From Adiantum capillus-veneris (taxonomy: Eukaryota; Streptophyta; Polypodiopsida; Polypodiales; Pteridaceae), in assembly GCA_014529385.2 (NCBI GenBank), contig CM043953.1, positions 85,774,342 to 85,838,341 of the forward strand: a stretch of 64,000 nt of DNA, read 5' to 3'. This document shows positions 43,278-55,085 of the stretch, one piece after another. The stretch's first letter is position 1. Each line of letters opens with the position of its first letter. The notes under the pieces were generated by a model. It was not told the origin of the DNA and did not search any database. It worked only from the letters and a program-made list of their open reading frames with translations. The position numbers and the translations under genes were made by a program.

Positions 43278-44126
43278 AATCAGAATTTCAACCGAAATCA
43301 AAGTACAAATCAGAATGCTGTAAACAACCGCAATCAAAATTTGGGTCAGAATGATGCAAATCAGAATCAAAGAAGACGACAACCGCTGTGGTGGCAACAT
43401 GATCCTGCTTTTCTAGAACGAGCAAGGAAATTTGGGTTATGTTTCCGTTGCGGTGAGCAAGGTCACAAGACGTTCGAATGCCCAAATAAGGAGATCGATC
43501 AGGCGGTTCTTGCACAAATGGAAGCCAATATGAATGCGATGGACACCACAATTGAGGAAGCGAGCGAGGAAGGTAAGTGCTCTGAAATTCCTATGAAATG
43601 TATGACAACGTCTGTTCATCATTTAAGGGCATCCGTTATAAGAATTCGGGGTAAGATAGGAATTGAAATTGTGAATTTTCTCATTGATTCGGGTAGTACG
43701 CCTTGTTTTATGTCTAACAAGCCTGCGCAGACTTTGAAATTGAATCTTGATTTCCACATTAGGAGACTTGTAGAATTGGCCAATGGGAAGAAACATTATA
43801 CGCAGGGTCATATTCAAAACTTACCTTTTTTGCTGAACAAAGAGAAACATTCGGGAGAATTTTATGTTATTGGCATGGGTGAACGGGATGTAATTTTGAG
43901 AATGAATTGGTTGGCTGCGAATCATGCATTGATTGATTGTGAGAGGGGTGAGTTGGTTTTTAAAAACAGAGATGGTCATGCGATTAAAGCTGAGGAGAGA
44001 AATACAAAATCACTTCTAATTTCTGCCATAAAACTTTTGAGGGGGGTGAGACATTTCTTGTGTTTGCTAACAAGATTAAAGAGGATTCTAGGAATAAACA
44101 GAAAGAGGCAAATCCAGAATTTGTAG
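43278..44126 (+). pseudogene. Element I nucleocapsid and protease
   Basis: The open part 43341-44126 has one classical zinc knuckle (CFRCGEQGHKTFEC, CX2CX4HX4C) after an Asn/Gln-rich stretch. It is followed by a retropepsin (FLIDSGSTPCFMSN near residues 114-127, then VIGMGERDVILRMNWL). Protein order is normal for chromoviruses. The frame leaves register at a G6 run (44041-44046), probably by loss of one G, just before RT. Confidence 0.9.
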
Positions 44127-45517
44127 AGGATCTCTTACATGAATTTAAAGATGTGTTCCCGGACGATCTTCCTGGTATGCCTCCGCCTAGAGCGGTAGAC
44201 CACGCCATAGATCTATATCCAGGAGCAACACCTTATTCAAGGGCTCCATACAGGTTCAATATTGATGAGCTTAAAGAGCTCAAGATACAACTTGATGATC
44301 TTTTGAAAAAGGGTTTCATTAAACCTAGTGTATCTCCTTGGGGTAGTCCTGTGTTATTCCAAAAGAAAAAGGATGGTACATATAGGTTATGTATTGACTA
44401 CAGGGGGTTAAACAAACAGACCATTAAGAACAAATATCCTCTTCCTCACATAGATGAATTGCTTAGTCATTTGAGTGGTGCCACAATATTTTCAAAGGTC
44501 GACCTTCGTTCTGGCTACCATCAAATCCGCATCAAGGCCGAGGACATTCCAAAGACTGCTTTTCGTACACGTTATGGGCATTATGAATTTACAGTTCTTG
44601 CTTTTGGTTTGACTAATGCACCAGCAACTTTCATGTGCTTAATGAATAATATTTTTCACCCGTATCTTGATGAATTCATTCTGGTATTCTTGGCTGATAT
44701 TTTTGTGTATTCTAAGAATGAAGAAGATCATGCATTGCACTTAAAGAAAACATTTGAGGTTTTGCATGAACATAAGTTGTATGCCAAAGCAAGTAAGTGC
44801 TCTTTTGCAAAGGATCAGATTGTGTATTTGGGAAGAGTGATTTCTAAAGAGAGGATTCACATTGATATTGACAAAGTTAAGACTATTGTGGAGTGGCCAA
44901 CACCAAAGTCATTAAGGGATGTGAGAAGCTTTATGGGTCTAGCACAATATGAGAGAGCACACATTAAAGATTTCTCTAAGATAGCAAGTCCTTTGACCGA
45001 ATTGACCAAGAAAGACAAGGGTTTTGTGTGGACTTCTACCTGTGAGACTGCTTTTGAGACCTTGAAGGCTAAAATAGCGGAAAATTGTGTTTTGAAAGTT
45101 CCTGAGATGGGCAAACCATTTGTCGTGTCATGTGACGCTAGTGGTGAACAACTAGGTTGTGTTTTGACACAAGAAGGAAGAGTGGTTGCATATGAGTCTA
45201 GGAAATTAAGACGACATGAATTGAACTATGCAACACATGATCTAGAAATACTTGCTGTTGTTCATGCGTTGAAACATTGGCGTCATCTTTTGCTTGGTGT
45301 CAAATTGGAATTGCGTACTGATCATCAAAGTTTGAAGTATATTTTCACTCAGCCATTGTTAAACAATAGACAAAGGAGATGGATTGAATTGCTGGCTGAG
45401 TATGATTTTGATTTGAAGTATTTGTGTGGAAAAGAAAATAAAGTTGCAGATGCATTGAGTCGTAGGCCCATGTGTAATTTGTTGACTGTTGTGCGATCCA
45501 ATTTGATTGATCGATGA
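44060..45517 (+). pseudogene. Element I RT and RNase H, catalytic Asp lost
   Basis: This frame of 485 residues is intact. RT motifs in order are [20 protein letters not shown]-type entry, [20 protein letters not shown], motif [14 protein letters not shown], and [10 protein letters not shown]. The catalytic box reads [10 protein letters not shown] where FIDD or FVDD is expected: the first Asp of the pair is Ala (codon 44693-44695, residue 212). RNase H follows ([62 protein letters not shown]). Motif A is intact, but the polymerase should be dead. It ends in a frameshift from an ATTG duplication near 45505. Confidence 0.93.
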
Positions 45518-45983
45518 GATACATGCCAAAGTTGAAAATGATTCTTTTTACATGCCTATTTTGAAATTCTTGCGTGAGAATATTGGTGAGATGTATGAGA
45601 ACAGATATCACTTGTATAAGGGAAATCTGTATTATTATGACCGCTTGTGTGTTCCTGCAAATTCTGCTTTTAAGAGTCAAATTCTGCATGAGTTTCATAA
45701 CTCACCTTTTTCTGGTCATCCTGGATTGAATAAGACATATGAAAAGATTAAAAGTTCATTCTTTTGGCCGCGTATGAAATTGGATGTTAAGAATTATGTG
45801 CGTGAATGCTTTCAATGTCAACAAGTTAAAATTGAACATAAGAGGATGCCTGGTGACCTTCAACCCTTAGACATTCCTTTACAGAAGTGGGAGTCTATAT
45901 CCATGGACTTTATCATTAGACTTCCTACTACTCGTGGAGGGTATGACTCGATCTTTTTGGTGGTAGATAGACTCACAAAATAG
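45507..45983 (+). pseudogene. Element I integrase, zinc domain and first core Asp
   Basis: The HHCC zinc module is complete (HNSPFSGHPGLNKTYEKIK, then CFQCQQVK). The core begins with SISMDFIIRLP, carrying the first catalytic Asp. It ends at a TAG after VVDRLTK where the family usually has a Trp or other residue before AHF. It is in the same frame as 46020-46937. Confidence 0.92.
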
Positions 45984-46019
45984 GCTCACTTCTTTCCTGT
46001 AAAAATAACTGATACTGCT

Positions 46020-46937
46020 TTGACCATTGCTCGCTTGTTTGTGAAAGAGATATTTCGTTTGCATGGCATGCCCAAGAGCATAGTGTCTGACAGAGATTCT
46101 AAGTTTACTTCACATTTCTGGAGAGCGACTTTTGACTCTATAGGAACCCAGTTACGCATGTCTACTGCCTTTCATCCTCAAACAGATGGGGAAACGGAGA
46201 GAGTGAATCGTATTTTAGAAGATAGGTTACGAATGTATGTCGATGAAAACCAATCTAATTGGAATGAATATTTGCCTTTGGTTGAATTTGCATACAACAG
46301 TTCATATTATTCATCTATTAGGATGACTCCGTTTGAGGCAATGTATGGCTATAACTGTTCCACACCTATTAATTTTCTTAACTCCAGGAATAAGGTAGAA
46401 CTGTCACGTGAGATGCTTGAGAAAATGGATAATGAGTTGGCCAAAATCAGGGGGAATATTAGAGAAGCTCAAAAGAGACATAAATTGTATTATGACAAGA
46501 AACATCGGGTTGTGGAGTATGAAACTGGTGACATGGTTTTCTTAAAGGTTATTCCCGAAAAGTCTCATTTGATTCTTGGAAAGGATAAGAGATTGTCTCC
46601 ACAATTTGATGGGCCATTTAAGATTTTGAAGCGCATTGGTTCATTAGCTTACAAATTCGAATTGCCTTCTCATGTCAAAGTGCATCCTGTATTTCATGTG
46701 AGTTTATTGAAAAAGTATGTTCCTAACGTGCATCATGTTTTACAGGACAACTCTAAGTTGAATGATGACGGAACATTGACAGTAGAACCAGACTTAGTGC
46801 TAGATAGGCGTGTCAAACATTTGAGAAATAGAGACATTGTGGAAGTTTTGGTTAAGTGGAAGAACTATCCAGTAGAGGATGCATCATGGGTTGATCTTAG
46901 TGTTTTGCAAAGCGAATTTCCCTCCTTCCAACTCTGA
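46020..46937 (+). pseudogene. Element I integrase core and chromodomain
   Basis: The second and third catalytic residues are present (IVSDRDSKFTSHFW, then FHPQTDGETERVNR). They are followed by the GPY/F-like module (LSPQFDGPFKILKRIG) and a C-terminal chromodomain (LDRRVKHLRNRDIVEVLVKW, then KNYPVEDASWVD). The chromodomain normally steers integration by binding histone marks and defines chromoviruses. Apart from the upstream TAG, this frame is intact to its own stop. Confidence 0.93.
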
Positions 46938-46954
46938 GGACAGAGTTAATTTTG

Positions 46955-46966
46955 AAAAGGGGAGAT
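46955..46966 (+). other. Element I polypurine tract
   Basis: GAAAAGGGGAGA directly precedes the 3' LTR start TGTAACAGG. Confidence 0.88.
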
Positions 46967-47916
46967 TGTAACAGGACTTGATTTTGAGGTGTTTTAGCAA
47001 TAAATTTTGTTTTTCTAGGAAGTTTTGATCGTTTTAAAGTTAGTCCACTGTGTAGAAGGATGTGTGGATTGTTTTCGTCCAATAAATTTTTTTGATCCAG
47101 AAGGCACTTTCTGGGGCATTTTTGAAGGTGTTAATGTGGGATTTTGGAAAAGTGATGTATGAAGCGATTGAAGCCTGTGTTATAAGGAACAACTTTGGTT
47201 CTCTGAGTCTTCAGAGATTTTGATGTTTTGATGCTCGTTGAGGGCCAAAGATTAAGAAAAAAAGTGGGATTTGCTGTTTTTGCATCGTTTTTGTAGAAAA
47301 TGTTGTTTTGCAGGTTGATTTCCAGCAAATCAGAGCAGGCTATGAAAATTTTCCATCACATAGCCGTCGAAGAGCGCAGCGAAGGCAACAAGATTGTGTG
47401 AGACGGACTTGGGCTGTTTTGGCTCTGTTTGGGAGTTATGCTCAGTTGAAGACAGCTGAAAATTTGTGGACTTAAAAAAAACAAAGTTTCAAAAAAATCT
47501 AACCTTTACGGATCGCTTTGCGATCACGTTTTTACCGTATTCTTGTAGGTATACTTGGCGCGCAAGTCGAGTCGACCAAACGCCAAAAATAGAAAAGCGA
47601 CTATTTTGGGAGGTCGCATGCTTTTGGAGGAAAAAACGAGAAAAGAAAGACGGGTGGTGCATTTTGGGGATCATTCAACGATCTCTCTTCAACGAGTGCG
47701 AGTGAGAGTGAGACGCGAGTGCGAGTGAGAGTGAGACGCTGCATGCAAACGAACTGAAGCTCGGGGGTGGTCGAAAGGTTCGAGCTCCGTACAAAGGAGT
47801 GCGCCCATATATTTTATTGCTCCTCTGTTGTATCAAAACTCTACAAAAATCCATCAATACAAAGATCTCTTTCTCTATCTTTTGCTGCCTATCTCTATTA
47901 TTCCGTTCGTGTGACA
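46967..47916 (+). repeat. Element I 3' LTR
   Basis: This is the partner of the 5' LTR, 45 bp longer because of two indels. It ends TTCGTGTGACA and is followed by the target duplication GAAAG. Confidence 0.96.
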
Positions 47917-47921
47917 GAAAG

Positions 47922-48774
47922 AGAAGGGGGGTCCTGAAGGTCTCATGGAATTGTTTTCCACAACAAAATACACATTTGAATCTCTTTAAAAAATAGGACT
48001 TGAGTTCAACAATGGTCCCATAGATATATAAGGTATGTTGGTCTTCTTAGAGATGACTTTACAACATTAAAATTCCTCTTTCTCCACTTCCTTGTCAATA
48101 ATTTGCTAGACACCAAAATTTCCCATCTTCTTAATTTCAAGTATCAGATACCTCTTCTTTCAAGCCCTCAAATTAAGGTAAAATTGCAAGCCAGAGGACC
48201 TCTCTTAACCTTATTCTCCTCTCTATCATACTCTAATTACCAACTTCTTATGTTGCGACAAATAATTCGTTAGAGCCTCTGTTTTATCTCCATGACTACT
48301 TGCCCCATCATTTCCAATTTTCTACACTGACTCTACAATAAACTATATAAGGTATTCCTAATGGGTTAAAAAAATATATATTCGCCATCTACATAGTGCA
48401 AGGACACTCTTAAGAGAATAAACCATTGAAAAGAAAATAAAGGAGAAGAGAAACACAAATGTACCAATGTGTGCAAATTTCCATCTTCATGTGTCTTTTC
48501 ATTTCTTAAACTCACCCTTCACTTATGCATTTAAGGTTTTTTGAAAGGATTTTTTTTTCCAAGAACGAAGGCCCTAATAAATTGAAACCAATATAACACC
48601 AAAAGTGAATTAACACATGATGATATCCTTAGTGATTGGAATTGAAACATACAGATCAAAGTTTGAATAACTTAGCTCTCTGTGGTTTCATATTTTTTCA
48701 TAACATTATCATGGTATTTTTTACATATTAGATGGCTATCAATATGTCCATCGTGTATCCAAGAGTGGCCATTT
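47922..48774 (-). other. Interior of remnant K, no gene seen
   Basis: AT-rich sequence continues the region left of 41278, since element I was inserted here. I see no coding motif on either strand. Confidence 0.5.
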
Positions 48775-48785
48775 CTTTGATACCA
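48775..48785 (-). other. Remnant K PBS (tRNA-Met type)
   Basis: The minus strand reads TGGTATCAAAG, one base inside the K LTR. It has one mismatch to the usual TGGTATCAGAG. Confidence 0.75.
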
Positions 48786-48786
48786 C

Positions 48787-48886
48787 TGCACAACAAACAT
48801 AAGCATAGCATGCCTACAAGATACACCAAGTAATCTACAATAAGCAATAACAACAAACATATCTTATGGCAACCATGTGATGAATG

Positions 48887-48926
<40 letters not shown>

Positions 48927-48997
48927 AAAGAGACACACAAGAGCATGCATACGTGCACCTCCAATATTGGAGTATATCTTATGGCAACCATGTGATG

Positions 48998-49041
<44 letters not shown>

Positions 49042-49366
49042 AAAGAGACACACAAGAGCATGCATATGTGCACCTCCAATATTGGAGTCATGGAAAGAAG
49101 AGAGACATGGAGCACTAGATACAATCTCCCCCCCCCCCCCCCTTGTATGCATAAGTGAACAGTTCCTCTTACACATATTTATTTATAGATATTATTTAAG
49201 GCTCAAAATGATTTCCTTTTAGATGTAAAATAACTATTTCTCAGAAAGATCTATCAACTAATAAGATTTCCATACACTATCTCTAAGCCATAAATCAGCT
49301 ATGCTTGCCCCCTATCGGCATGCTTGTCACTTGTATACAACAAATATAAATCAGAATTAGATAACA
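48787..49366 (-). repeat. Remnant K LTR (about 580 bp)
   Basis: On the minus strand it starts TGTTATCTAATTC and ends GTTTGTTGTGCA next to the PBS. The middle (about 49110-49200) resembles the H LTR (CAATCTCCCCCC..TGCA, then TTTAATTTATAGAT-like sequence), so K belongs to the same broad family. It contains a tandem duplication (48861-49090) and a 13- to 14-base C run. Confidence 0.75.
48861..49090. repeat. Tandem 115-bp duplication with GA tracts
   Basis: Two units start ATCTTATGGCAACCATGTGA at 48861 and 48976. Each contains a (GA)n tract and ends CACCTCCAATATTGGAGT. Differences are few apart from tract length. Confidence 0.93.
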
Positions 49367-51237
49367 TTACACTCTTCATATCATATCATCTCCTAAGTGT
49401 GGGGATATTGAGTGGGTGGTCTATGTTTAAGGTTGGGTTTCACTATGGTTGAGGGCTATTAATTCTTTCATAAGGGCTAATTGGATTGAGGTTAGTTGTG
49501 TTTCTAGCCTTTGAATTATTTTCTTTATCTACCTTCTTTGCCTCTTCAAAATCCACTAGTTGGAGCCTAAGATCTTCATTCTCCTTGCTACACTTTCCAA
49601 GCTCTCAGCTACCTCTACAAGATCTACATAAATTTTCTTTCTCCACTCAGTGATCTATTCCCACTCTTGGTAACATTCTTTCACTTTCTTCGAATATTTC
49701 CTTAGTAGATTTTCTCCTTTTTTTCTTTTTGATTGTACAACTTTTCATGCTCATTTATACTTACTCACAATCAACCACATGAGTTCAACTTGTTGGTGAG
49801 ATTTTTTGTGAATCTCATTTTTCCCTAGAAGCACTCAACGACCTTGACTCTAATAAATAAACCTAGATCTTCCACATCCTCTCGCATAAGGAAGGTTAAG
49901 CTAAATGTGTTGGATAATACTCCTTCTTTGACATATTGTGGTGATTGAATGGGTCCAAGTTCCCTTAGGTATAGCCTTGCAAACAGTTCTAGTCACCGTA
50001 TGAATTGGCCTTGATGTGTCTTGTAATAATGGAAGTAAATGGTTCGGAGTTTACTTGCTTCAAGAGTCATTAGGAAGAGAATGGAGTCTAGGAGGGCCTC
50101 TTTATGTGGCAATTTAAGGCAGTCAAACCTTTAGTAATAAAAAATCAATCAAAGCAAACCTTTTGAATTCAAACAAGAAAAATGGCTAGTTTATTTGAAT
50201 TCATTTTTGCCCCCAAAATGAAATTTAAAATCTAGCGGGCAAAAGTATATTATGTACTATATCTATGGAAAGATTTTTCCTTGTAGATTTTAGATCTACA
50301 ATCTTTGCTCAAATTGGAAATTATATATGGAAGTTATGGAAGGTCAAAAATCTTAACTTTGTCCATTCCCTTTTTTGGGGGGGAAGTGCATCCTTTGACC
50401 ACTCTACACCTCTCTTACAAACCCACCATCCTTGCACACATGGCATGCATCTATTTGTCAAAATGTTAATCACCTTTATAATCTCATGGGAAAAAGAGGC
50501 CCTTCTAAAACCCATCCTCTTCCTAGTGAATGGATTTGTTTTTAACAAATGTATCCCTCTTTACTGGATTGCATTTTCTTTTGTTTTTTGAAGCTATTTC
50601 ACCCTTAGATTCCCATAATATTGTTCATTTATGGGTAGATAAGGTGGTTGCTCCATTGTATTTACCCTTGTTTCTACCTATATCACCTCTTTTGTAACCT
50701 TCCATTGTACCTTTAGAGCTTCTTCATGCTTTCTCTATCTCTTCTAAGACTAGGTTGTGGGCTAGAGATTATCTCATTCATTTCACCTATTTTGTGTAAC
50801 TTCTTGGAAAATCTTTGACTAAAACAGGAACCAACACAATGGGGGCTAAAGTAAGCATCTAAAATCACATAGAGGGGGTGGAGTTATAGGCAATGGATCT
50901 ACAAGAGATGACACAAGAATTAGTTCTTAGTTGACCATGGATGGCCATAAGAGGGACTACTAATATTTGCATCTCTCCCAAAGAGAGCTATAAATTCAAT
51001 TACCTTTGGTAGAAGAGCTCAACTCAAATCCAAATGCAACTACCTTGAAGTGACAAACTTGGGAGCCAACCCCTAGCATCACTAGGACCACATACCAAGA
51101 AAATGGAAAAGCTATACTAATTGTTTTAAATTTCCTTGAAATTGACAATCCATATCCATTCACTTAAAGGAAATTGGGTTATAGAGAAAATGAGAGTGAG
51201 CCATTTGTGGTGTAGCTATTAAGTTGACTACAAGAAT

Positions 51238-51276
<39 letters not shown>

Positions 51277-51719
51277 TACAACATGTGTTGAGGGAAAATA
51301 CCTGGATACAAAGTATGTAGTTTGGGCTTGTTTGGTAGTAGGAGTAAGGAGCAAGGATTTAATAATCACGTGATCTGATTACCGTGTTTTTATTATCATA
51401 TACTCATAACTACACTTTAGGTGATCACATTTAATCCAACGAATGGTGACCTGATAGCTATTGGGCTTGTGGCAGCGAGAAAGAGTTCCCATGTAGGCTT
51501 GAATAATTCAATAGCCATGGCTACACACAGTAAAGAGAGAGAGTTTCACACTTTCGAATAATCAATATACAAAAATATACAATACAATACCTTTACATCA
51601 TAGCATAACTCATATACAAATTGGAGGGGTAAATATAGGAAAGGTTTGATAGCCAATAACCTGTAGCTCTCATCTCCAGGGATTTAATATTTACATAAGT
51701 ATCGTAAATTTTGTGTGAT
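49367..51719. other. Unassigned AT-rich region
   Basis: No gene is recognised. The plus frame 50265-50591 (108 codons) has no known motif and ordinary AT-rich composition. A (GA)n tract lies at 51239-51271. I see no LTR ends or transposase signature. Confidence 0.5.
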
Positions 51720-52374
51720 CACAAGGAAACATGGTGGAGCTTGCTTCTATCCTTGTTTCAATGGATCCTATCTTGGATAAATGGTGGAGCATCATTCTCT
51801 CCATGTTTCAATGGAGCCTAGCTTGGACAAGTGGTGGACCTTCATCTCGCTCTATGTTTGAATAGAGTTAGCTTGGACGAGTGGTGGACCTTGGAACAAA
51901 ACCCCATGTAACACATATCATGGACATTACAAGTGGTGAGCAAAAATACAATTCAATATATAACCATATAGGTTGGACAAGTGGTGGACCTTAACACCCA
52001 ATTATTCTTAATATAATGACATAGAGTGGACAAGTGGTGAATCTTGCGACCAAACCTACTAGGAAAAATAGGTTGGACAAGTGGTGGATCTTAACACCCA
52101 ATTGTTCTTAATATAATGACATAGAGTGGACAAGTGGTGAATCTTGCGACCAAACCTACTAGGAAAAATAGGTTGGACCAATGGTGGACCTTGAATGAAA
52201 ACCCCCCATGTAAAACATATCACTCATGCTACTAGGAATAATTTTGTATTAACGTCTATGTTTCAATGGAGCCTAGCTTGGACAAGTGGTGGACCTTTCT
52301 TTCTCTCTAGCTTGGACAAGTGGTGGACCTTTGTTTCTCTCTATGTTTTTATAGAATTAGCTTGGACAAGTGGT
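51720..52374 (+). repeat. TTGGACAAGTGGTGGACC minisatellite region
   Basis: The motif, or close variants such as TGGATAAATGGTGGAGC and TGGACAAGTGGTGAATC, occurs at least ten times at irregular spacing. Two nearly identical units of about 108 bp (from about 51968 and 52072) contain AACACCCAATT.TTCTTAAT and ATAGAGTGGACAAGTGGTGA. The last copy is interrupted by the B2 LTR at 52375. Confidence 0.88.
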
Positions 52375-53299
52375 TGTTAGAAGCTGGACACACCCTACAA
52401 AAAATGACTGCTCCGCAGATTATTATTTTTTGTAATTATGTATTTATTGAGAAAACCCAACATTTCACCTTTGTAAATATTGGGGTTTACAGAAGTTTCC
52501 AGATTGTATCCCAGTTTTGACATTTAGATTGAGTAGATGGTTAAATTGGAACATTAGGGTTTGAGATTGTAAGGTATTTACACCACTTTTTGACCTTAAT
52601 GAAAGACCTTTGTCATTTTTAAAAAGTATTGTCTGTGAATGAGCGTATTGTGTACAAGAGAGAGTGAGAGTTTCATCTTGATGCTACGCACGCACCCGTG
52701 GTCGGAATCGAGTGCGGAGAAGTGTAACGTGTTATCCCCAACGAGAGCTACGCACCAATACCTACATTGCGCGCGTACGGTCCAGTTTTGCGAGCTCCAT
52801 CTACGAGCTTCATCTGATGATTCTTTGAGCATACGTTGTCTGTTTTTTCATTGTAGCATATCCACGCGTTCGCATTGAGTAGAGCTACACTTTAGGAACT
52901 TTAGTTTTCGAAAACGATGACTTGCAAATTTCGGCCAGACATCCTACTTGATTTTGCACCGAGTGTTTTGGATTGAGATTTTGGCTCATGGATCTTAGGG
53001 AGAGCGACCTATTGGTGTTAGTAGGGTCTCCTTCAAGTTCCGTGGAATTTTGAGATTGTTTGATGGGTATTCGGCTCTAGAAAGAGTTGTAGGAAGTTTC
53101 CTCTTATGCACTCCTGAAGGCTATAGCTTAGACATTGGGTAGAGACCTCTGTAGGAATTAGTTAGGAGTCAGTCGAGTGTAGATTGACACCCTATGCTTG
53201 CTTCCACGTGCCTGTGGGTCGAGCTTCATCCTTAGCTGCCACATCTTGCTAGGTGAGTTCTCACTGTGCTGACGTTCGTCGCGGCGTATCCGTCCAACA
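52375..53299 (+). repeat. Element B2 5' LTR (925 bp)
   Basis: It starts TGTTAGAAGCTGGACAC and ends CGTCCAACA. It matches the B1 LTR (8284-9213) in reverse orientation along its length. A half palindrome (AGACATCCTAC) lies near 52941. Confidence 0.93.
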
Positions 53300-53300
53300 T

Positions 53301-53319
53301 TGGCGCCGCTGCCGGGGAC
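53301..53319 (+). other. Element B2 PBS (tRNA-Asp type)
   Basis: TGGCGCCGCTGCCGGGGAC lies one base inside the LTR. By memory it differs from the complement of the plant tRNA-Asp 3' end at one position. Confidence 0.88.
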
Positions 53320-55085
53320 GAAAACCCTAGGTAGGTGACTGAGACTAGTCCTTGAGGATAGGGATTCTTTGGCTTGCCAAGAGTCTTGTTTTACATTTAG
53401 ATGGGATCAAAGGGTGGAGGACTCTCTAGGTCTTAGAGGGAGTCTAGGGAGCATGTGTCTGGACTAGATCCTTCGACTTAGGTAGACTTAGGTAGTTTTT
53501 AGTTGAGTTGTGGTGTAGAGAGTAGGCGTTGGAGTGGTAGAAGCGGTGAGAGGAGAGCTTGAGAGTCCGAAGAGGCCAGGAAGCAACCAAAACACCATTA
53601 TCACCATTTCACATGATGAGTAGGAGTGGAGTAAGTAGGAAATCATGATTCAGGATCTAGAGCTCTTCATGCATGTATACTTGCTTGTTAGATTCATCAC
53701 AAGGTTGTAAAATACGCAAAAGTGTGTTTGAAAGCTGAAGTGAAGTCCAAAAGTTGCTATGAGTATTTCTGATAGAGCTGCAGAGCATCAGGAGCATTTT
53801 TGTTAGGAAAAATTTAAATTTTAAGCCAGGAGAGATCCTACGCGTAGGATGTCTACATGCTAATCTGGTGGAAATTTTGGAATTTTGAGTTGACCAGTGT
53901 GTTCAGAAGGTAGATTTCATCCTATTTTCACCTGGAAAGTGGAAATTTGACCATATCTTGACAGGATAAGGCCAGATAGACTGAAATTCCCAGACATCCT
54001 ACCCAAATTGTGCCAAGGCATTATTTTAAGACCAAAGCCATAGGATGGTTGCATAAGCATGATCTGCACAATATATTGAGTGACTGAGACAGGTTTCATC
54101 TCATTTGGGTGAGAAAATTGGGTTCTAAGCAGACTTTAGCACTTTTGACTGAAAAGGGCTAGAACAGCTAAAATTGGGGTCTTTTGAAATCCAAACTAAA
54201 ATTTAAGCATACCACTGGGTTGCTCACATCAAGGGGAAGCTATGGAACAAGTCTGGGGTCAAACATGCCAAAAGGACGTCTACACATAGGATGTGTTTTG
54301 GGTGATTGGGCACTCCAAATCTAGATTTGAGCGTACCAAAGTGATCAGCAAGCCATTTTGAGCAAAAAGACATGCTTTGCATAGAATGTCTAAAGCAAGA
54401 AATTTAAGCTAGAAACTGACTCTGGGCATAACAAGGTGTTGTATAGCCTAAGGCAAGCCTCCTAGTCAATTTTGGTCCAAATTGGAGTTGATTTGACTGT
54501 TCAGACCAACATCAGGCTGTCGGAACATATTTTTTATCCTGACCAGCTTATAGGTGTCCAAATCAAAAAGTAAAAACAGCTGTGGACTCAGCACATCAAG
54601 GGGAATCCATAGTGCAAAAATCCAGGCAAAACAGAGGAGGAGGCATCCTATGCATAGGATGTCTACTGGAGTTTAGTGAAGAGAAATTTGACTTAGGTTA
54701 TACACTGATGTTTCATTTGACTTAAGGGTTCCAGAACTTCTTTTCATAAGTGAATTTGGACCTTGTTTGACCTTTTGACGGCGCAAAGACAGAATTAAGA
54801 CTTTTTCAGGTAAATTGACCGACATCCAAGGAAAGTAAAATTCCAGATTAGCAGACCTAATCTAGAACATCATAAGTGTGTAAAATACAGTAGTGGTTGA
54901 GGTTAACTCTCCAGTTATACCAATCATTACTAAAATCACCTCTAGAGGTTAGATGCTTAGATTCGATTGCCGAAATTAAACGCTTGTGTATAGGTATATT
55001 TAGCAGCAAAGTAAGAAGTTGTGCAGAAACTAGTCCTTTGCCAGGTGAGTGGTTGGATTTGTGATAAATTGCATTGCTAAGTTTG
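53320..55085 (+). other. Element B2 untranslated leader
   Basis: About 1.77 kb without a supported gene. It carries four palindromic motifs and a half copy (see the repeat entry). A block beginning ACATCAAGGGGAA occurs at about 54226 and 54593, matching the 368-bp distance between the palindromes at 54284 and 54652. The leader is thus partly a diverged tandem repeat. The minus frame 54857-55159 overlaps the gag start and is a shadow. Confidence 0.65.
53835..54664 (+). repeat. B2 leader palindromes
   Basis: The canonical motif is AGACATCCTACG joined to its reverse complement. Copies: 53835-53850 (perfect 16-bp core), 53992-54002 (left half only), about 54274-54296 (degenerate), 54368-54391 (5 differences from the motif in 24), and 54641-54664 (perfect 18-bp core CATCCTATGCATAGGATG). 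In the last copy the centre changed from CG/CG to TG/CA on both sides, so the dyad symmetry was kept. Confidence 0.85.

Larger units (their letters stand above)
41278..47916 (+). mobile_element. Element I: complete chromovirus-type Ty3 retrotransposon
   Basis: LTRs 41278-42182 (905 bp) and 46967-47916 (950 bp) flank PBS, gag, protease, RT, RNase H and integrase with a C-terminal chromodomain. The target duplication is GAAAG (41273-41277 and 47917-47921). The LTRs differ by about 2-3 % over the first 230 bp by eye. They also differ by a roughly 22-bp segment missing near 41333 in the 5' LTR and by a tandem duplication of about 24 bp (GAGTGCGAGTGAGAGTGA-type) in the 3' LTR near 47696. Coding is broken in several places. 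Confidence 0.95.

Noticed and set aside
51325-51480. Possible DNA-transposon terminus (GGGCTTGTTTGGTAGTAGGA)
   Set aside because: I could not find a matching inverted end or a flanking direct repeat.
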